Shown here piece after piece: positions 1 to 13,600 of a stretch of DNA of 64,000 bases. The stretch is from Liquidambar formosana. Taxonomy: Eukaryota > Streptophyta > Magnoliopsida > Saxifragales > Altingiaceae. Location of the stretch: positions 16,404,264-16,468,263 of the forward strand of contig CM077828.1 of assembly GCA_039720395.1 (NCBI GenBank). Reading direction: 5' to 3'. Within the stretch, counting starts at the first letter, position 1, and every line of letters begins with the position of its first letter. Under the pieces are notes generated by a model, which saw nothing but the letters and a program-made list of their open reading frames with translations, did not search any database and was not told where the DNA came from. The position numbers and the translations under genes were made by a program.

Positions 1-1258
1 AGTTGTGATTGATTTTGCCAGTTCTCCCTCATGCTTTAACTAGTTCTGTAAGTATTGAACAATTTCGGCACACACATATCTATACCATTAATTAGACAAC
101 GCTCATTTTGGGTTGGATGTACACATTGAGTTAACGAAAATTTTCTTTTAAATTTTAAGGTAAGCATAACTCGGGGTCTAATTAATCTTTCCACCAAAGG
201 ATAAGGTTATTTACAGTTTCCGAGAAGTCCCCAAATTCTAGCTCCCATAAACAACCTAAAGCCACATCTCCCTTTCTCTCCTAGAACGGGTACTCTGAAG
301 CTAAAATCTTTCTTTCTCTAATCTCTATCCTTCCTTCAACACTTAACCCCTCAAACCTCCCCCATCATCTCTATTATTGGGCCCTCTGAAATATTAAACA
401 GATTGAGTTTCTCTATTCTTGGTTTTCCGAAACATTCACCAGATTGAGTAAACAAGGTAAGGTGTATAGTTCACACCCTCATCTTTTTCATGCTTTCCAA
501 TTGTATATATATTCATTGAATTTTAATCACTATATGTTGTTTAATGGATTTTTCTTACCTTCTATTTTTGCGTTTCTGTTCTTTAAATTGGTATAGTAAT
601 ATCCGTCCACATATTACCAAAATTCCCCAAACAAAAAATTTCAGTGAAAAGTGGGTGAAGATAAATAAGCTACCAAATCAGAAACCCTGGTTGAAATCTG
701 GGACTTCATTTGTGTAATATATCTTTGTAATGAAAAATATACATGTTACACATGCATCACATGTGGCCCAAATGCAAGTATCTATTAAGAGAGAGAGTCC
801 AATAGATGCCCCAAAAATAGAGGGAAAACTTGTAAAACTAACAGATGCAGTGCAGAACTATTAAGTTATCAGTCTATAACATCATCCCTCAAAGCTTTAC
901 TTGTTACCATCAAAATCACCTTTATAATCAAGTTTCTAACCATCACGTTCTCTTCATAACTATCACTTTCCTTCACTTTTTTCCCTTTCCACTTAGACAT
1001 GCTATATTAACTACCCTTTATACTACTATATCTACCAACTCTACCATGTTCTTGACTTTTAAGATTCCAACATTTTGAGTCTCTAAACAAACTAAACTCT
1101 CTCTGACTAAGTTCTGTACCTACACTCAATCATAGCATTAACGCACAGGAATCTTTTCCATATTCAAACCACTTCCAAGCATCCACACCATGCATTGCCT
1201 CTAGGGGATGTCCTTGGATCCTTGCAAACCCCTAATCTTTTCTCATCGCAATTGGGTG
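1..1258. other. Unassigned left flank
   Basis: I find no coding exon here that matches the helicase on the minus strand. The next expected helicase exon, following the one that ends in I-H-I-P, was not seen and probably lies beyond the left edge, so this stretch is most likely intron. It is AT-rich. The 77-residue open frame at 845-1078 is low-complexity with no recognisable domain. Confidence 0.4.
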
Positions 1259-1382
1259 AAAATAAAGAACATTACCGGCCCTTGTGGCCTAGTGGTACTA
1301 GGGTGGGTGGGGTATGGATAGAGTTTAGGGTCTAGGAATCAAATCCCCTCCAATGTAATCAAAAAAATAAAATAAAGAACAT
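1259..1382 (+). mobile_element. tRNA-derived SINE with 14-bp target duplication
   Basis: The short body (about 1273-1368) carries a polymerase III A-box-like TGGCCTAGTGGTACTAGGG and, about 40 bp further, a B-box-like GGAATCAAATCC, followed by an A-rich tail. It is flanked by perfect 14-bp direct repeats AAAATAAAGAACAT at 1259-1272 and 1369-1382. This layout (tRNA-like promoter, A-rich 3' end, long target duplication) is that of a plant SINE. It probably lies in a helicase intron, antisense to the gene. Confidence 0.85.
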
Positions 1383-1634
1383 CCCTTCTAGGGGATGCCC
1401 TAACATAAATTAAAAAATTTCAGAATTCATGTTGATATAGGGTTTGCTAAAAAGTCTGAATCTAGCAGCCAAAAGTGTTGCTAATTGAGAGAGATCCTCC
1501 ATAGACAGAGAAATAATGAAAATAACAACTGTGAAAACTACTGAACAAGTTGATGCTGAAATAACATTGGGAAAATATGGGAGTAATTCCTAATATACAC
1601 AGATAGGATATGGAAATTAGAATCCTAAACTTAC

Positions 1635-4600
1635 AGGAATATGGATCATTGGAGCACCACCAAAGTAGGAAGAAAAAAGCTCAGCATTTAGGGTTGCACT
1701 CATCAAAATCAACCTCAATTCTGGTCGACGAGGTAGAAGATCTTTCAGGACGACAAGAAGAAAATCTGACATAATTGGAGACCGGTAAGAAATTACTTTT
1801 GAAATACCTGAGAACAAGTTGAATCAATCCCACAATTACCTTCATTCATTCCACGTTCGTGAATCTCGTCAACAATAACATGGGATACCCCTTTCAAATT
1901 TCTATCAACAAGTAGTCTCCTCAACAATATGCCAGTGGTGCAGAATAGAAGGCGAGTGTCCCTTCCTTTCATTCCCTCTAGCCGAACTTTATAACCAACC
2001 TTTCAAAAGAAAAAGGTGTAATATAGAGAGGCTTTTACTTCAAGTTGCCACAATAATCAATATGATTTAACAAACTTTAGGTTTTGAAGTAAGAGCCACA
2101 AAAATTAAGGCAGTAACTCACAGATTCTCCCAGTTTCTCCCCACGCTCTGCAGCAACTCTTTCAGAAACAGACATGGCAGATATCCGTCTAGGCTGAGTA
2201 CAAATAATGCTACAAACAGCCCCACGAGCAGCTTCTATCTCAGATTCTAAAATGTATTGAGGAAGTTGTGTGGTCTTACCACAACCAGTTTCACCTGAGA
2301 CAACAACAACCTGCAAAATCCTTAGATAACCCATCATTGATTGATTAAAAAAAAAATTACATTTCATTAAATCTAATAAAACTATATATACCAGTTTTAA
2401 CCCTAACTAGTTGTTTAGGTCAGACATCTGCCAATCTACCATAGCCATGGTCAAGGATTTTAATATCGATATCGAGGATATATCGAGGGTCCAAAAATAT
2501 GGATGTATCAACAATATCGATATCGTTTTAAAGATATGGTGGATATTATAAGTTAAACACAGATATTTTTATTGAAACTCTAGAAAACAATGATTTAGAC
2601 TCTAATACACAATTTAGGATCAAAATATTACAATTTAAATGTGTATAATACAAGTATGTGTTATGTATGGTATAAAAAGTGCAACGCGGTGAAAAAATAA
2701 ATAATAGAAATTTATGCAAATTCAACAATATTTAAATGTCACATAATATTAAAATACTATATAATTCACATGTATGTGGTACAACACCCAATGCATAGTG
2801 TTGACGTAACTTTTATCAACACATCCTTATAGGACCAGACCCATGTACGTATGTATATATAACTAGACTAAAATAAACATAAAAAATGAGTAGGACTTTT
2901 TTAAAAGGTCACAAAGTTAAAGATAAAAATGTAAATAACATACATATATAAAAAATTGTATTTGCTCAACTTAAAAAAAAATAAAAAAAAAATAAATGAA
3001 AGAAAGAAAGAAAGAATAAAAGTCATGTGTTATGACTTTATAAGGTGGTCTCAGACCTTTTTTTTTTAGGGTAAATTGCACTTAAGGGTCCAAAGTTTGG
3101 GTCAAGTTTCACTTTAGGGCCCAAAGTTTAAATCGCGTCAATTCAGTACCCAAATTATTAGTTGAGTTGCAATTTGGGGTCTCCAATCAGAATTTTTTGT
3201 ATTAACCCTACTTTGCCCTTTTTGTGGGTTTGAAAACCCTATTTTACCCCTATCAACATTTAATAAACCTTTATATTTTAATTATACCTGAATCACTCTA
3301 CCGTCAGATTTGTGTTTTGTAAATAGAAAATATAAAGGTTCATTAGATGTTGATAGAGGTAATATAGAGAGAGAAAGAAGATAAGACTGATTCAGATCTG
3401 GTTAAAATATAAAAATTTATTAGTTGTTGATAAGGGTAAAACAGGGTTTTCAAACCCATAAAAGGGGCAAAGTAGGGATAATACATAAAATTTTGACAAC
3501 AAGCCTCAAATTGCAACTCAATTAATAATTCGGGTACTAAATTGGCGCAATTTAAACTTTGGACCCCAAAGTGAAACTTGACCCAAAGTTTGGACCCTAA
3601 AGTGCAATTTACCCTTTTTTTTTATTTAAAAAAAGGACTTTATGAGATAATGACACAAACAAAATAGGAAGCACCTCCCTCCACCAACAAAAAGGAATAA
3701 AGGGTAAGCTGTTAGAGGCAGGCAGCCAAGCAGCCAAGGGGGTCTTCTTCTTCTTCTTCTTCTTCTTCTTCTTCTTCTATGATGGTGGCAAGGATTGATG
3801 CCGGTGAAGGAACGAACCAGCTCCTATTCTTCTTCTTTCTTCTTAGAAATTTCTTAAAATAGTTCAAAATTTGTACCAATAGCACTTTAGATTGATGATA
3901 TCATCGAAATATCAACCAATATCAACGAAATATCTCCCAAATGTCGACAGTAAATGGATAAAAAAATGGAAAAAGTCGCGATTTATTGCAATATTGTCGA
4001 GATTTCTCAATATCTCATCGATATAGCAATATATCCACTGATAAACTACCAAAACAAAATCACCGAGAGATATCCTATCAACCCTCATCAATACACCGAT
4101 ATATTGTCGACATATCGCCGGTATCAATGATTTTAAAGTCACTGGCCATGGTTTTAAATATCAACAATACTCAAGGATACTGATGCAGGAGCAATTTTCT
4201 AAAACTTGAGTTGCTATAGCAGTTGTTATTTGCAGTACAGCAGAACCATAGCAGTCACTGTTCACAGCTGTGGTAGCACTAATGGTAACTGTTACAGTAG
4301 CATCACTGTTCATGAAACATGTAGCATGGTAGTCTAGTAATAAAATTCACCCTATTGTTGCTATTTTCTAGGATTATTAAGTATATTTTATTCTTTCAAA
4401 TGATTTTATATATGTTATGAACCTCCGACTGGGATCAGAGAAGCACAAAGCTTAGATTTTTTATTGAATGAAATAAGTAGCCTTTATCCTACACAATAAT
4501 ACTCTCAGCTGTTAATCGCCTTCATCCTACGCAATAATACTCTAAGCCTTTAATCGCCGTTCGTGGAATTAGAAATTATACATGTTATGAACATCCGAAT

Positions 4601-7600
4601 AGGATCAGAGAAGCTCAAAGCTTAGATTTTTTATTAAATAAAATATGTAACCTTTATCCTACACAATAATACTCTCAACCGTTAATCACCTTTATCCTAC
4701 GCAGTAATAGTCTTATCCTTCAATCACCATTTGTGGAATTAACGGTGGTCACGTGACGTTTTTCTATCTAATTCCATGAACAGGGATTAACGGTGGGGCT
4801 GATTGATAAATTTGTAAGCCATCTGGGGGAACATTGCAACTATTTTTTCTTCAGGGGGGTTACGTGAAAAAGAGCCAAACATTGTGGGGGGTTGTTTGGG
4901 GGAAGGGGGTTGGGGGGGGGGGGGGGGGGGTTGTAATTTACCCTTATATTTACTATAGAGAGGGTTGCAGCCTCTTGGCAAGAATGCTTGTGTGTTTTTG
5001 AGTTATTGTTCTCTTTTCCCTACTTTCATGTTCTTGTGTGAATTTCGAAGAGTGGATGCCTACTTTTCTAGTATTGTCGTGCTGACAATCAACAGGTTTG
5101 TGGAAGGTTGTGCACTTCTAGTGAGCTTGACTTTTCCGCAGTATTCTGTTACATCATAGCCCCACCTATAATAGATTGGAGGCAACCTTATCTCTACTTT
5201 TAAAGGGTCCTACATCAATGAGGCTCAGTAGTGAGATAAGAATAATGCAGCACGAGAATTCACTCAAAAATATCTCTATGATAACTTTGATATAATATCA
5301 ATTTTTTAATTACTCTAGGTCCATATTGCAGAAGCAAAAAAAGAACCACAAAGCCCGATCATGAGCTAGGAATTATGCAATATGAGGACTCACTAAACTA
5401 TCTGAGATTTGTTTAAATAACATATTTACAGCTTCATTCAGATACTTGTCCAGGTGCCTTAATAAAATAATTCTTTGTTTGGAGAAACAAATTACTGCCT
5501 GCTTGGTCATGGTAGATCTGCACAGCCAAAGAATTTATATACAGGATATTACATTCATCACAACATACATGAGCACCTGCAACATTAATGAGACAATGCT
5601 CTACAATTCTTTCAAAAATCAATTTCATATATAACAAGCAGGAAACCAAAATCAATTAGCAAAAAAAATTAATCAAAAAATACCTGATTTTCTGAAATGG
5701 CCTTCAATAATGTATCCATCTCTTTGTATGCAGGGAGACTCCTACGAAATTCTAGCATCTTCTGGCCTTCTGAAGATTCCTACAGAAGATTGGTATTTGT
5801 CAAAACAATATTTGCCAGTACTACATTGAAATGCACAATAAAATCCCAGAAATGAAGCATACTGACATAATTGAAAAAATAAAATATAATTAAAATAGAA
5901 ACAAATAGATGAACAAGCCTTGTTAATAGCCTACCATACTAGGTAAAAAAACAAAACAAAACAAACAATATCAACAACAAACAAACAAACAAATCTTGTT
6001 TATTAATGTTCCGTTAGAAAAGATTATACAACTACAATCAACATTCACCAATCTATTGGCTGCTGCCAAAGTGCCAATGATACCAAATCACCATAAGATA
6101 AATAATAATAACATGAACTCAAAACTCCTCAAAAACAAAAGCATTAACATAAATGAGAAAATCAAAATAAAAATTTATAAAAAAAACAAACAAATACTAT
6201 TAGTAAATATTTAACAAGCACACATATCAACCGACCCATGTCAAAGATATTAAGTTTATAAAGGAAAGGGAATGGTATTCTAAAAATGATACAAGGAATC
6301 AACAGAAATAATTCATAAAGGGTTTTAAGTAGATGATAATTAGGTAGCCTACTATCGTCATATAGAAAGGTCTTCTCAATGTCCCAATATTTTGGATGAA
6401 AACTGAGGACCCCATTCTAGCACTAACCCTTGTAATAGGCCTTATTTTATTTTATTTTAATTTTAATATCTTGATTATTGGGTGACAACTATTGTAATTG
6501 ATCTTTCTTTTTGGTATTATTGCCTAAGATTTTGTTTGGCGCCTTTTTTTTCTTTTTTCCTTTTTTTTTTTTTTTTTGTAGGAAGTGGATTTTGTTCAAT
6601 TATGAAACAAAAAGTATGCATTGTATCTTTTAAAGTTCTTGTAATGATCTCGTGATCTTAATCTATAAAAGTAAATTTTAGCAATTTTATAAGCAAACAA
6701 ACTTTATGTTGGAATTTGTGGGTGCTTAAAACTTTTTTTTGGGGGGGGGGAAGGGATATGTGGATATGTAAATAGGGCCCCATTTTAAGAGTTCGCTTAG
6801 GGCCCCAAAAAACTCAAAACCGGCCCTATCATTGTGTCCAACTGTCCATCCATAAAAAAGAGGCTGTACCTGACTTACAATATCAAGAATAACTTTAAAT
6901 CAAGTTTGTGACCAGGTTAGATTCAATACCATTGACTGGAAAAAGTGAACAACATACTGAGAAACTGCATAAATAGCATATTCTACAATATTGTATAAAC
7001 AAAGAAATTATATTTGTCAGCCAGCAAAATGAGTAATTAGTAGAAATAGGCACACACTCAGAAAGAAAGTATGCACTTATGCACCACTGTGGACCTTTAA
7101 TGTATTAATCCGAGTGAAACTATTATCCTTTTTTAACAGCAGAGTGAAACTATTATCCGACTACTCAGAGTCACTGCACCTGCCTTTTTTCATCATTCCA
7201 TTCTCAAAAGAGATATGTCTTCTTCTTTTTTCTTGTTTTCTAATAAACAAAAACTTTATTAAAAGAAGATAAAGAATACAAGAAGCATCAGAAGTCCTAA
7301 AGGAAAATACAAAAAGCCACAAAAGCCCAACAAAGGAGAGAGCTAATAACATTCTCAAAAGATATATATCCCTGGTGAAATTTCAACTCCATTAGCATTC
7401 TTCCATCTCATCTTCTTTTGACATCCCCTGTCCATTATAAAACCTCTTTCCACCAGATCATCCCCTTGTGCTTTCTTCTTTTACATCACCTCCTCAGGCT
7501 CATTTAAATTTTTTTCCCCATTCAAGTCTCTCCATCCACCCCCTCTTAAACTTTCAACATCCCAGCTCTCAGCTAAACTCTTTTGCTAAACAGATTATAT

Positions 7601-10600
7601 CTTTACCCCAGAAGCCATGGCTGGATTTATTAGTCTCAAAGAATTTTTCAAATATTTTCTTGATCTCTACACGCAACTTCCAACATTGAACTCATTCCTC
7701 AACACTTCCAGTACATGGCCTAGAAAAATGTTTACACTAAGCAATCACCATAAAATGGCTTGAATGACCCAAATTCCTATTAAGCCATTCCCTAGAAGCA
7801 TCATGTTTTAGTCACACAGCATCGTAGTGTAAACTAGGTAATGGGTTAACAAAGGCATTCCATAGAAGTGTTTCATTGCCACAGCACCTGTATGCATGGA
7901 CTAAGATATCCACGATATCTTGGATATATCCACGATATATCCATGTATCCGTACCCCTCAATACGATATCTAACTGATATATCTTTTTTCGCAAAATATC
8001 TTTTCAATAGTGTCGATCTTTTCGATATTATTGATAAAATCTCGATATATCTCAATATATCCATAATATCTTCTTTCTTTCACAAGGTATTGTCGATATA
8101 TCAAATATATCAAATATATCGACGAAATCGAGATATACATTTTCTGGTTATTGTGTCAAAATTATCACCTCTTACACTTTTAGTTTTGATTTATATAAAT
8201 ACTTCAATTATATTAATGACTTAAATTAGTGTTATGAAGTAACAACTTTCATTTATTTTGTTAAAATATTAGTTTTTTTTTTTTTTTTTTGAACCACAAC
8301 AAAGAGAATTTTATTAATAGAAAATGAATAACAGAGGACCAGCAGTCCGCCAAGAAACAAAAGCAAAAACAAAACAGGAAATACTAGAGAAAACAGAGAG
8401 AAGAAAGAAAAAAAAAACAAAATGCCTAACAGCATACAGCCCTCCAATCCGAATTCAAAACAAACAAAGGAATCTCCCTAAACTCCTTGGAAGAATGAGC
8501 CCAAAAAGAAGCCAAAAAGTGGACTTTATCCCAAAGATCAGCCAAAGAGGATTCCTTATCTTCAAAAATCCTAGAATTTCTTCCAATCCAAAGGACCCAT
8601 AAAACTGCCAAGAAGGCACATTTCCACAAGACTATTGCCTTCTTGCCACTACCAAATCCCCAAAAATGGATGGTAAACCAGCTCTCTACACAACCCGACA
8701 TAACCCACTCCTCACCACCAAGCAAAAACAGCTGGCACCACAACTTCCTAGCCACAAGAAAATGAAGGAAAAGATTATAAATATTTTCTGAATCTCCTTT
8801 GCACACAATGCACCACTCAAGGGATATAGATAAAAAAGACGTTCTCCTTTGAAGCATCTCATTGGTATTAACTCTCTTAAGAACCACCAGCCAAGCAAAA
8901 TCTGACCTTAAGAGGAGCATGAAACTTCCATATCAAAGAATGAGGAGAAAAAACAGGAATATCATGGCAATCAATCAAAATATCAAAATAAGACTTGCAA
9001 GAAAAAAATACCCGACAAATCTGCAAGCCAAATTCTTTTGTCAGGAATGAACATTCTCAAAGAAAACCCAACTAAGCAAGACAATAAAGAGGCAAATTCA
9101 CCACATTCCCTATCATTAAGATCCCTAAAAAATCTGAAATCCCAAGAAATAGAGGGGGACAATGACGAAACCATAGAAGAAATAGGGAAATCATAAGCCA
9201 AAGACAATCTATACAAACAGGGATAGGAAATAGAAAGTGGAACATCCCCTAGCCAAATATCTTCCAAAATCAAACCAAATTCCCATTACCCACCGACAAA
9301 GAAGTGTGAACCACAAAGCTCTCCCATCCTTGAGAAATGAACTTCCAAGGACATCTAGCCGAAGTCCTAGGATTAGCCAAAGCTACCCAACCATTATGCT
9401 GTAAACCATACTTACTTCTAATAACAAAATTCCAAAGAGAGTCGCTATCCAAGGGGAAACGCCAAAGCCATTTAGCTACCAAAGATCCATTCCTCTTCTG
9501 TAAATTACCCAAAGCTAAGCCCCCTTGCCTCCTAGGTCTAGAAATAACATCCCATCTATCTAACTAAGTGATCCTTCTTTCCTTCACACCAACCCTCCCA
9601 CAAAAATCCCTCATAAACGTCTCAATCAAAGTGGCCACCTTAAAAGGATCCTAAACAAAGACAAAAAATAAAAAGGAATGCTAGATAAAACCGATTGCAC
9701 TAAAACCAATCTCCCCCCTCTAGATATTAAGCCCTCTTCCACCCATCCAATCTTTTCCTGATCCTATCATGATTCAAAGTCACGGTCTCGGACGCCGTCA
9801 CGTAACGGTCACGGTCATCACGGTCGCGGAAATCTCGTCACGTCTCGGGTGAGATGCAACATTACATATGAAAGAAGGTTAGAAAAATTCCAAAAAAATC
9901 ATGAAAAAATCCAAAAAAATAGAGCAATCAAATTGGAAGCATAAAACAAGCAAAACAAATAATCTGGAATAGATAAAATGATTAAAAACATCAAAACAGG
10001 TAACAACGCACTGTATAAGTAATAAGAAATTCAATAAAATTTATTAAAAAATTTTTATTCAGAAAACAGAAAATTTACTATTAGGGAAAAAAAATTAGAA
10101 AAAAATGTTATTTTGAATCAAAATAAAAAATGAAATATACTCTTTTAACCTATATCAATTTAATTAATATTTAATTAAAAAATAAAATATCTTGTCTCTT
10201 TTCTTTTATTTTTCAACTTAGAACAAAAAAAAAAAAAGAAAAAAAAAAGGCCCTTTCTTTCAACTCTCTAAGGAAAACGTCAGGTAAAAGGAAAAAAAAC
10301 TCTCTTTACTCTTTACCACACCGTTCAAAAAAAAAAAAAAAAACAAAACAAAAGGGATATAATATAATAATAATATAATAATTATATATCTAAAAATGTA
10401 ATGAGGGCGGTGGGTGTTGATGCCTTGAACAAAATGAAGGGCAAGGGCTTTGGGGGCAAGGGCCAGGGCCGAGAGTGCGAGACTCAACTGCGACGACATG
10501 CGACGGCAGAGACCGGCGACGACCTGCGACAACAAGACCGGCAACGACCTACGATGGCAAGACCAGCAGCGACAGGACCTGTGGGGTCAGTGATGACGGC

Positions 10601-13600
10601 GAGAGTAAGAGACTCAAAGTCGAGAGGCGACTGCGAGATTCGAGAATCGAGATGGCTCACCTGAACGATGCAACCAGCCAACCTCAAACCACCACTCTCG
10701 ACTCCACCACAGCACCACCAAGAAACTACAATCTCCACTTCTCCAAGTACGTTCAGAATTCAAATTTGGGGTTTGGTGGGTTTTCTCCCTACTCAGTCTT
10801 CAGATTTAGGGCTTTAGTGTTCACGGTTGAGATTTGGGGCTTCAGTGTTCACGGTTGTGACTTGTGGAGAGGACATCAACAGAGCTCTAGATGGATTTTT
10901 GCAGCAATTTTTTTGTCTCAAAATGTAACGGCGAGATCACGGCGAGATCTCAGTGTGATGTTGGCATCACGGACGTGACGAGAAATTGGCGAGATCTTCT
11001 TGTACCGGTGTAACGTCTCATATCGGTAGGTGTTGAGACGGTTACGTCTCTGGCGAGACGTCACGGTTTCGTCCGTGACTTTGAACCATAGATCCTATCA
11101 ATAACAGGACCCCAAAACAACTCCGAAAAAGGATTCCCTCCCAACGGAAGACCAAGATAAGACAACGGCAAATAACCCAGAGAACAACCTAGGAGAGTAG
11201 CAACCTTCTGAACCTTCTCTTCTGCACAATTAATTCCCACAATAACACTCTTGTTCATATTAACTTTCAGCCCAGAAACTAGCTCAACACTTGCAAAATA
11301 GACTTGACATTTAGAAGCTTATGGTTATCCCTAGAAGAGAAAATCAAGGTATCATCTACAAATTGCAAATGAGAAATAGACACAAACTCCCTGCCTACCA
11401 AAAAACCTTCAACCAAGCCATTCTCTTTAGCCTTATCTAACAACCTTCCCAAAACATCAACCACCAACGTGAACAAAAAAGGGGATAAGGGATCACCTTG
11501 ATGCAAACCCCTGGAAGCCTTAAAAAAGTTGCTTGGCTTCCCATTAACCAACACAAAAAAATTAGTAGAAGACAAACAACCAAACATCCACTTCTGTAAT
11601 CTAGGCCCAAAACCTTTCATTTCCAACACATAATCCAAAAAATCCCAATCCACTTGATCATAAGCTTTCTCAAAATCTATTTTAAACAACAAACCTTCCT
11701 TCTTATTCCCCCTATATTCTTCCACCACCTCATTGGCTATCAAAACCAAATCTAAAATATTCATTATTTTGCTTAGTGTGGCACAATTTTTATACCCTAC
11801 ATAATATATACTTGTCCAATACACATTTAAATTGCAATATTTTGATTTTAAACTGTTTATTAAAGTCTAATCATTGTTCCTAGAGTTTCAATGGAAGTAT
11901 ACATGTTTAACAAACAATATCTGTCATATCTCTGAATCGATATCAAAATTTTCAATATATCCGTGTTTTTGGACCCTCGATATATCCATCGATATCGATA
12001 TTTAAGTCCTTGCCTGTATGTGACCGAAAAGAAGAGAGGAAGGATGGTAAAAGGAGGATTAAGGGGGGGGGGGGGGGGGGGAGGAGGGGTAAATACAGAT
12101 TAGTCCGGCTACGGTCAGATAATTACAGTTAGTAGTCATTCTTAGCTAAGTTAGTATTCATTTACTATGAAGTTTGTAGTCATTTGTATAGATGTGTAAT
12201 TATTTGTGCATAGCCGGACCAATCTGTAATTCCCCCCCCCCCAAAAAAAAAAAGGAAAGAAAGGTGTAGTGGGGGGGGGGGGGGCAGTGGAAGAGTTCAG
12301 CATTGGGTTTGATCGTGCAAAGCTGGAAAAGCTAGTACAGGAAAACAGTATTATTCACACAACTGGAACATAAGAAAATTATGTGTAAGAAAATAAAATC
12401 TAGTAAACCAAATAAAGGAAGAATTATCAACATAGAATGCATGCAAAGTCATTTGAGTGTAGTAAGGCAAAGGCCAAGAAACTAATGAATATAATCTTTT
12501 TATTCTTGAACTCTTAAGAATAATGGGATATGAACAGTGGAAGATATAACTGGAAAAGTTAAGACTAAGGGTGATTGGAAGGTCATATCAAGTTAAGATA
12601 TGTATGAGCAGCAAAAAATTGATTGAAAACAACTGATGCTGAGACAAAACAGATTTCTATTAGAAGAGACATTTAGTATGGGTCAACTTCAAGATGATAA
12701 CTCTCCACCAGTTATGGTTAGAACAAGAGTAAAAATTTCCAGATGAGTTCACTGTCAAACAATGCAATGTTGGTTGACATTCCAAAGGAGAAGGGAAACG
12801 CAAAATAATATTTATTAAGGAGGGTAGAAAATACAAAGGGTTTTATAATAAAAAGACCTAATATATATATATATATATATATGAATTGCAATTTAGTAAG
12901 AGCGTGAGTCAAGGTGGGTGATGATGGCCAAAAAAAAATCTCAAAAGTGGCTAATGGGCTTGATCATAGACAGAGAGAAAAAGATTTGAGATAACGTTGC
13001 CCATAGGATGATACCTGGGATGCATAACTAGAAATATGCTTCCAGATTTTTATGCAGCCATCATATTTCAAACAAACTGCAGGGAAGTTTGCAAAACAAA
13101 AGTAAGACCAGCTAAATTTTATTGAGCAACAAATTAGGTAGCGCCAAAGAAAGATGAAATATGATAGCCCTTAAAGTAGAGAAGAAGATTGCCCACAATC
13201 AAGTATAGGTGTGCTAGAAGCCTAGAACCTTATTTTTATTTAAGGTTCGTGAAAGGGATGGTCGTATTAGGGTTTGTAGATAGAATAAGGGTTAATTTGG
13301 TGATGGTTCATAGAAGAATATGGTAAGAAATCAAAAGTAATAGCTTGTTGTAATTTTTAAACAGTAAAGAATCTTTTAAGGTTTTTCAAGGCTAGATTGT
13401 ATAAGGAGGTAGGATTAGGGTCTATGATCAAACTATCAAATTAAGGGATTTAGAGTTAAAATTGAGGCTAAAGAAAGGGCTGGGCGAAGATTTAAAAAGT
13501 GTACACTGCTGTAAATTATAAAATTTTAAAAGAGAGAGATAGAAGAATATGAAGAACAATAAGAATATAAAACACTAGTCTCACTAAGGGATTCACAGAG

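Larger units (their letters stand above)
2444..4152 (+). mobile_element. Non-autonomous hAT element, family A, copy 1
   Basis: The element spans 2452-4144 and is flanked by perfect 8-bp duplications GCCATGGT (2444-2451, 4145-4152). Termini start CAAGGATTTTAATATCG and end ...TTTTAAAGTCACTG, an imperfect CA..TG inverted pair. Both ends hold clusters of GATATCGATATATCG-like words (2460-2530, 3895-4130), resembling hAT subterminal transposase-binding repeats. The first 250 bp match the copies at 12012-11770 (inverted) and 57288-57540. A CTT microsatellite and a GATGGTGGC segment (about 3743-3800) are also shared with copy 3. No transposase reading frame is visible. It lies in helicase intron 5 and contains the foldback element at 3068-3615. 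Confidence 0.88.
7887..12020 (-). mobile_element. Non-autonomous hAT element, family A, copy 2 (host of nested LINE)
   Basis: The element occupies 7895-12012 between perfect 8-bp duplications CCTGTATG (7887-7894, 12013-12020). It is inverted relative to copies 1 and 3. The right-hand terminus read on the minus strand begins CAAGGACTTAAATATCG, and the other end begins CATGGACTAAGATATCC. ATATCG-type words crowd both ends (7905-8125, 11930-12005). Once the nested LINE (8271-11752) is set aside, only about 0.6 kb of hAT sequence remains, shorter than copies 1 (1.69 kb) and 3 (1.21 kb), so it was internally deleted. The 118-residue plus-strand frame at 7868-8224 only reflects the ATATCG repeats. 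Confidence 0.92.

Noticed and set aside
7868..8224. 118-residue plus-strand open frame rich in Tyr and Ile
   Set aside because: It is a translation of the ATATCG/GATATATCC subterminal repeats of hAT copy 2; reverse-strand frames look the same.
10475..10978. 167-residue open frame in the GC-rich block
   Set aside because: Low-complexity, no domain, entirely inside a hAT element, absent from the other copy of the family.
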